From: an uncultured Pseudobutyrivibrio sp.
GTDB taxonomy: Bacteria > Bacillota > Clostridia > Lachnospirales > Lachnospiraceae
Length of the DNA stretch: 36,400 nucleotides
Direction of reading: 5' to 3'
NCBI GenBank assembly: GCA_945946605.1
Contig: CAMEWP010000004.1
Coordinates: forward strand, 1-36,400
Every line of letters begins with the position of its first letter. Position 1 is the first letter of the stretch. Below are positions 36,395-36,400 of the stretch, one piece after another. The notes under the pieces were generated by a model. That model saw nothing but the letters and a program-made list of their open reading frames with translations. It had not been told where the DNA came from and made no database searches. A program made the position numbers and the translations under genes.

Positions 36395-36400
36395 GAGAAT

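Noticed and set aside
1-36400. CRISPR array, tRNA or rRNA genes, prophage or integrative element
   Set aside because: No regularly spaced repeats, no cloverleaf-like or rRNA-like sequence and no phage/conjugation proteins recognised; the only mobile element seen is the RAYT-REP island.

Overview
This 36.4-kb window looks like a Firmicutes/Clostridia chromosome, probably Lachnospiraceae-like (inferred from gene content and style). Most of it is ordinary housekeeping DNA. It includes a long co-directional block murE-priA-def-fmt-Zn peptidase-rsmB-rlmN-prpC-prkC-rsgA-rpe-thiN, plus pyrBI, an OPT transporter/PqqD/PepD run, feoA-feoB with a Cys-rich mini-protein, ychF, a ymxH-like gene, nrdR, a yqeG-like gene, rpiB, a ydjGHI-like SPFH/Zn-ribbon/TPM operon and efp. 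I saw no rRNA, tRNA or CRISPR. The most notable observations are: (1) a RAYT (Y1/HUH transposase) island flanked by REP-like sequence, including a perfect 39-bp inverted repeat, fitted between the opt and feoA promoters, with the RAYT C-terminus and stop codon lying inside REP-like sequence; (2) a coupled Zn-ribbon membrane protein / DUF5685-like / Gly-Tyr-rich J-domain cassette in which the middle protein carries two Asp-rich motifs resembling isoprenoid synthases; (3) an OPT transporter / orphan PqqD / dipeptidase cluster; (4) two matching GTTA-N8-TAAC dyads in the feo locus; (5) a terminator-like hairpin whose 3' arm contains the Shine-Dalgarno of the ymxH-like gene; (6) a DeoR-family regulator broken by one in-frame TAA, next to a divergent HAD phosphatase that also ends early. 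All family names come from reading the protein sequences by eye; no database search was run.
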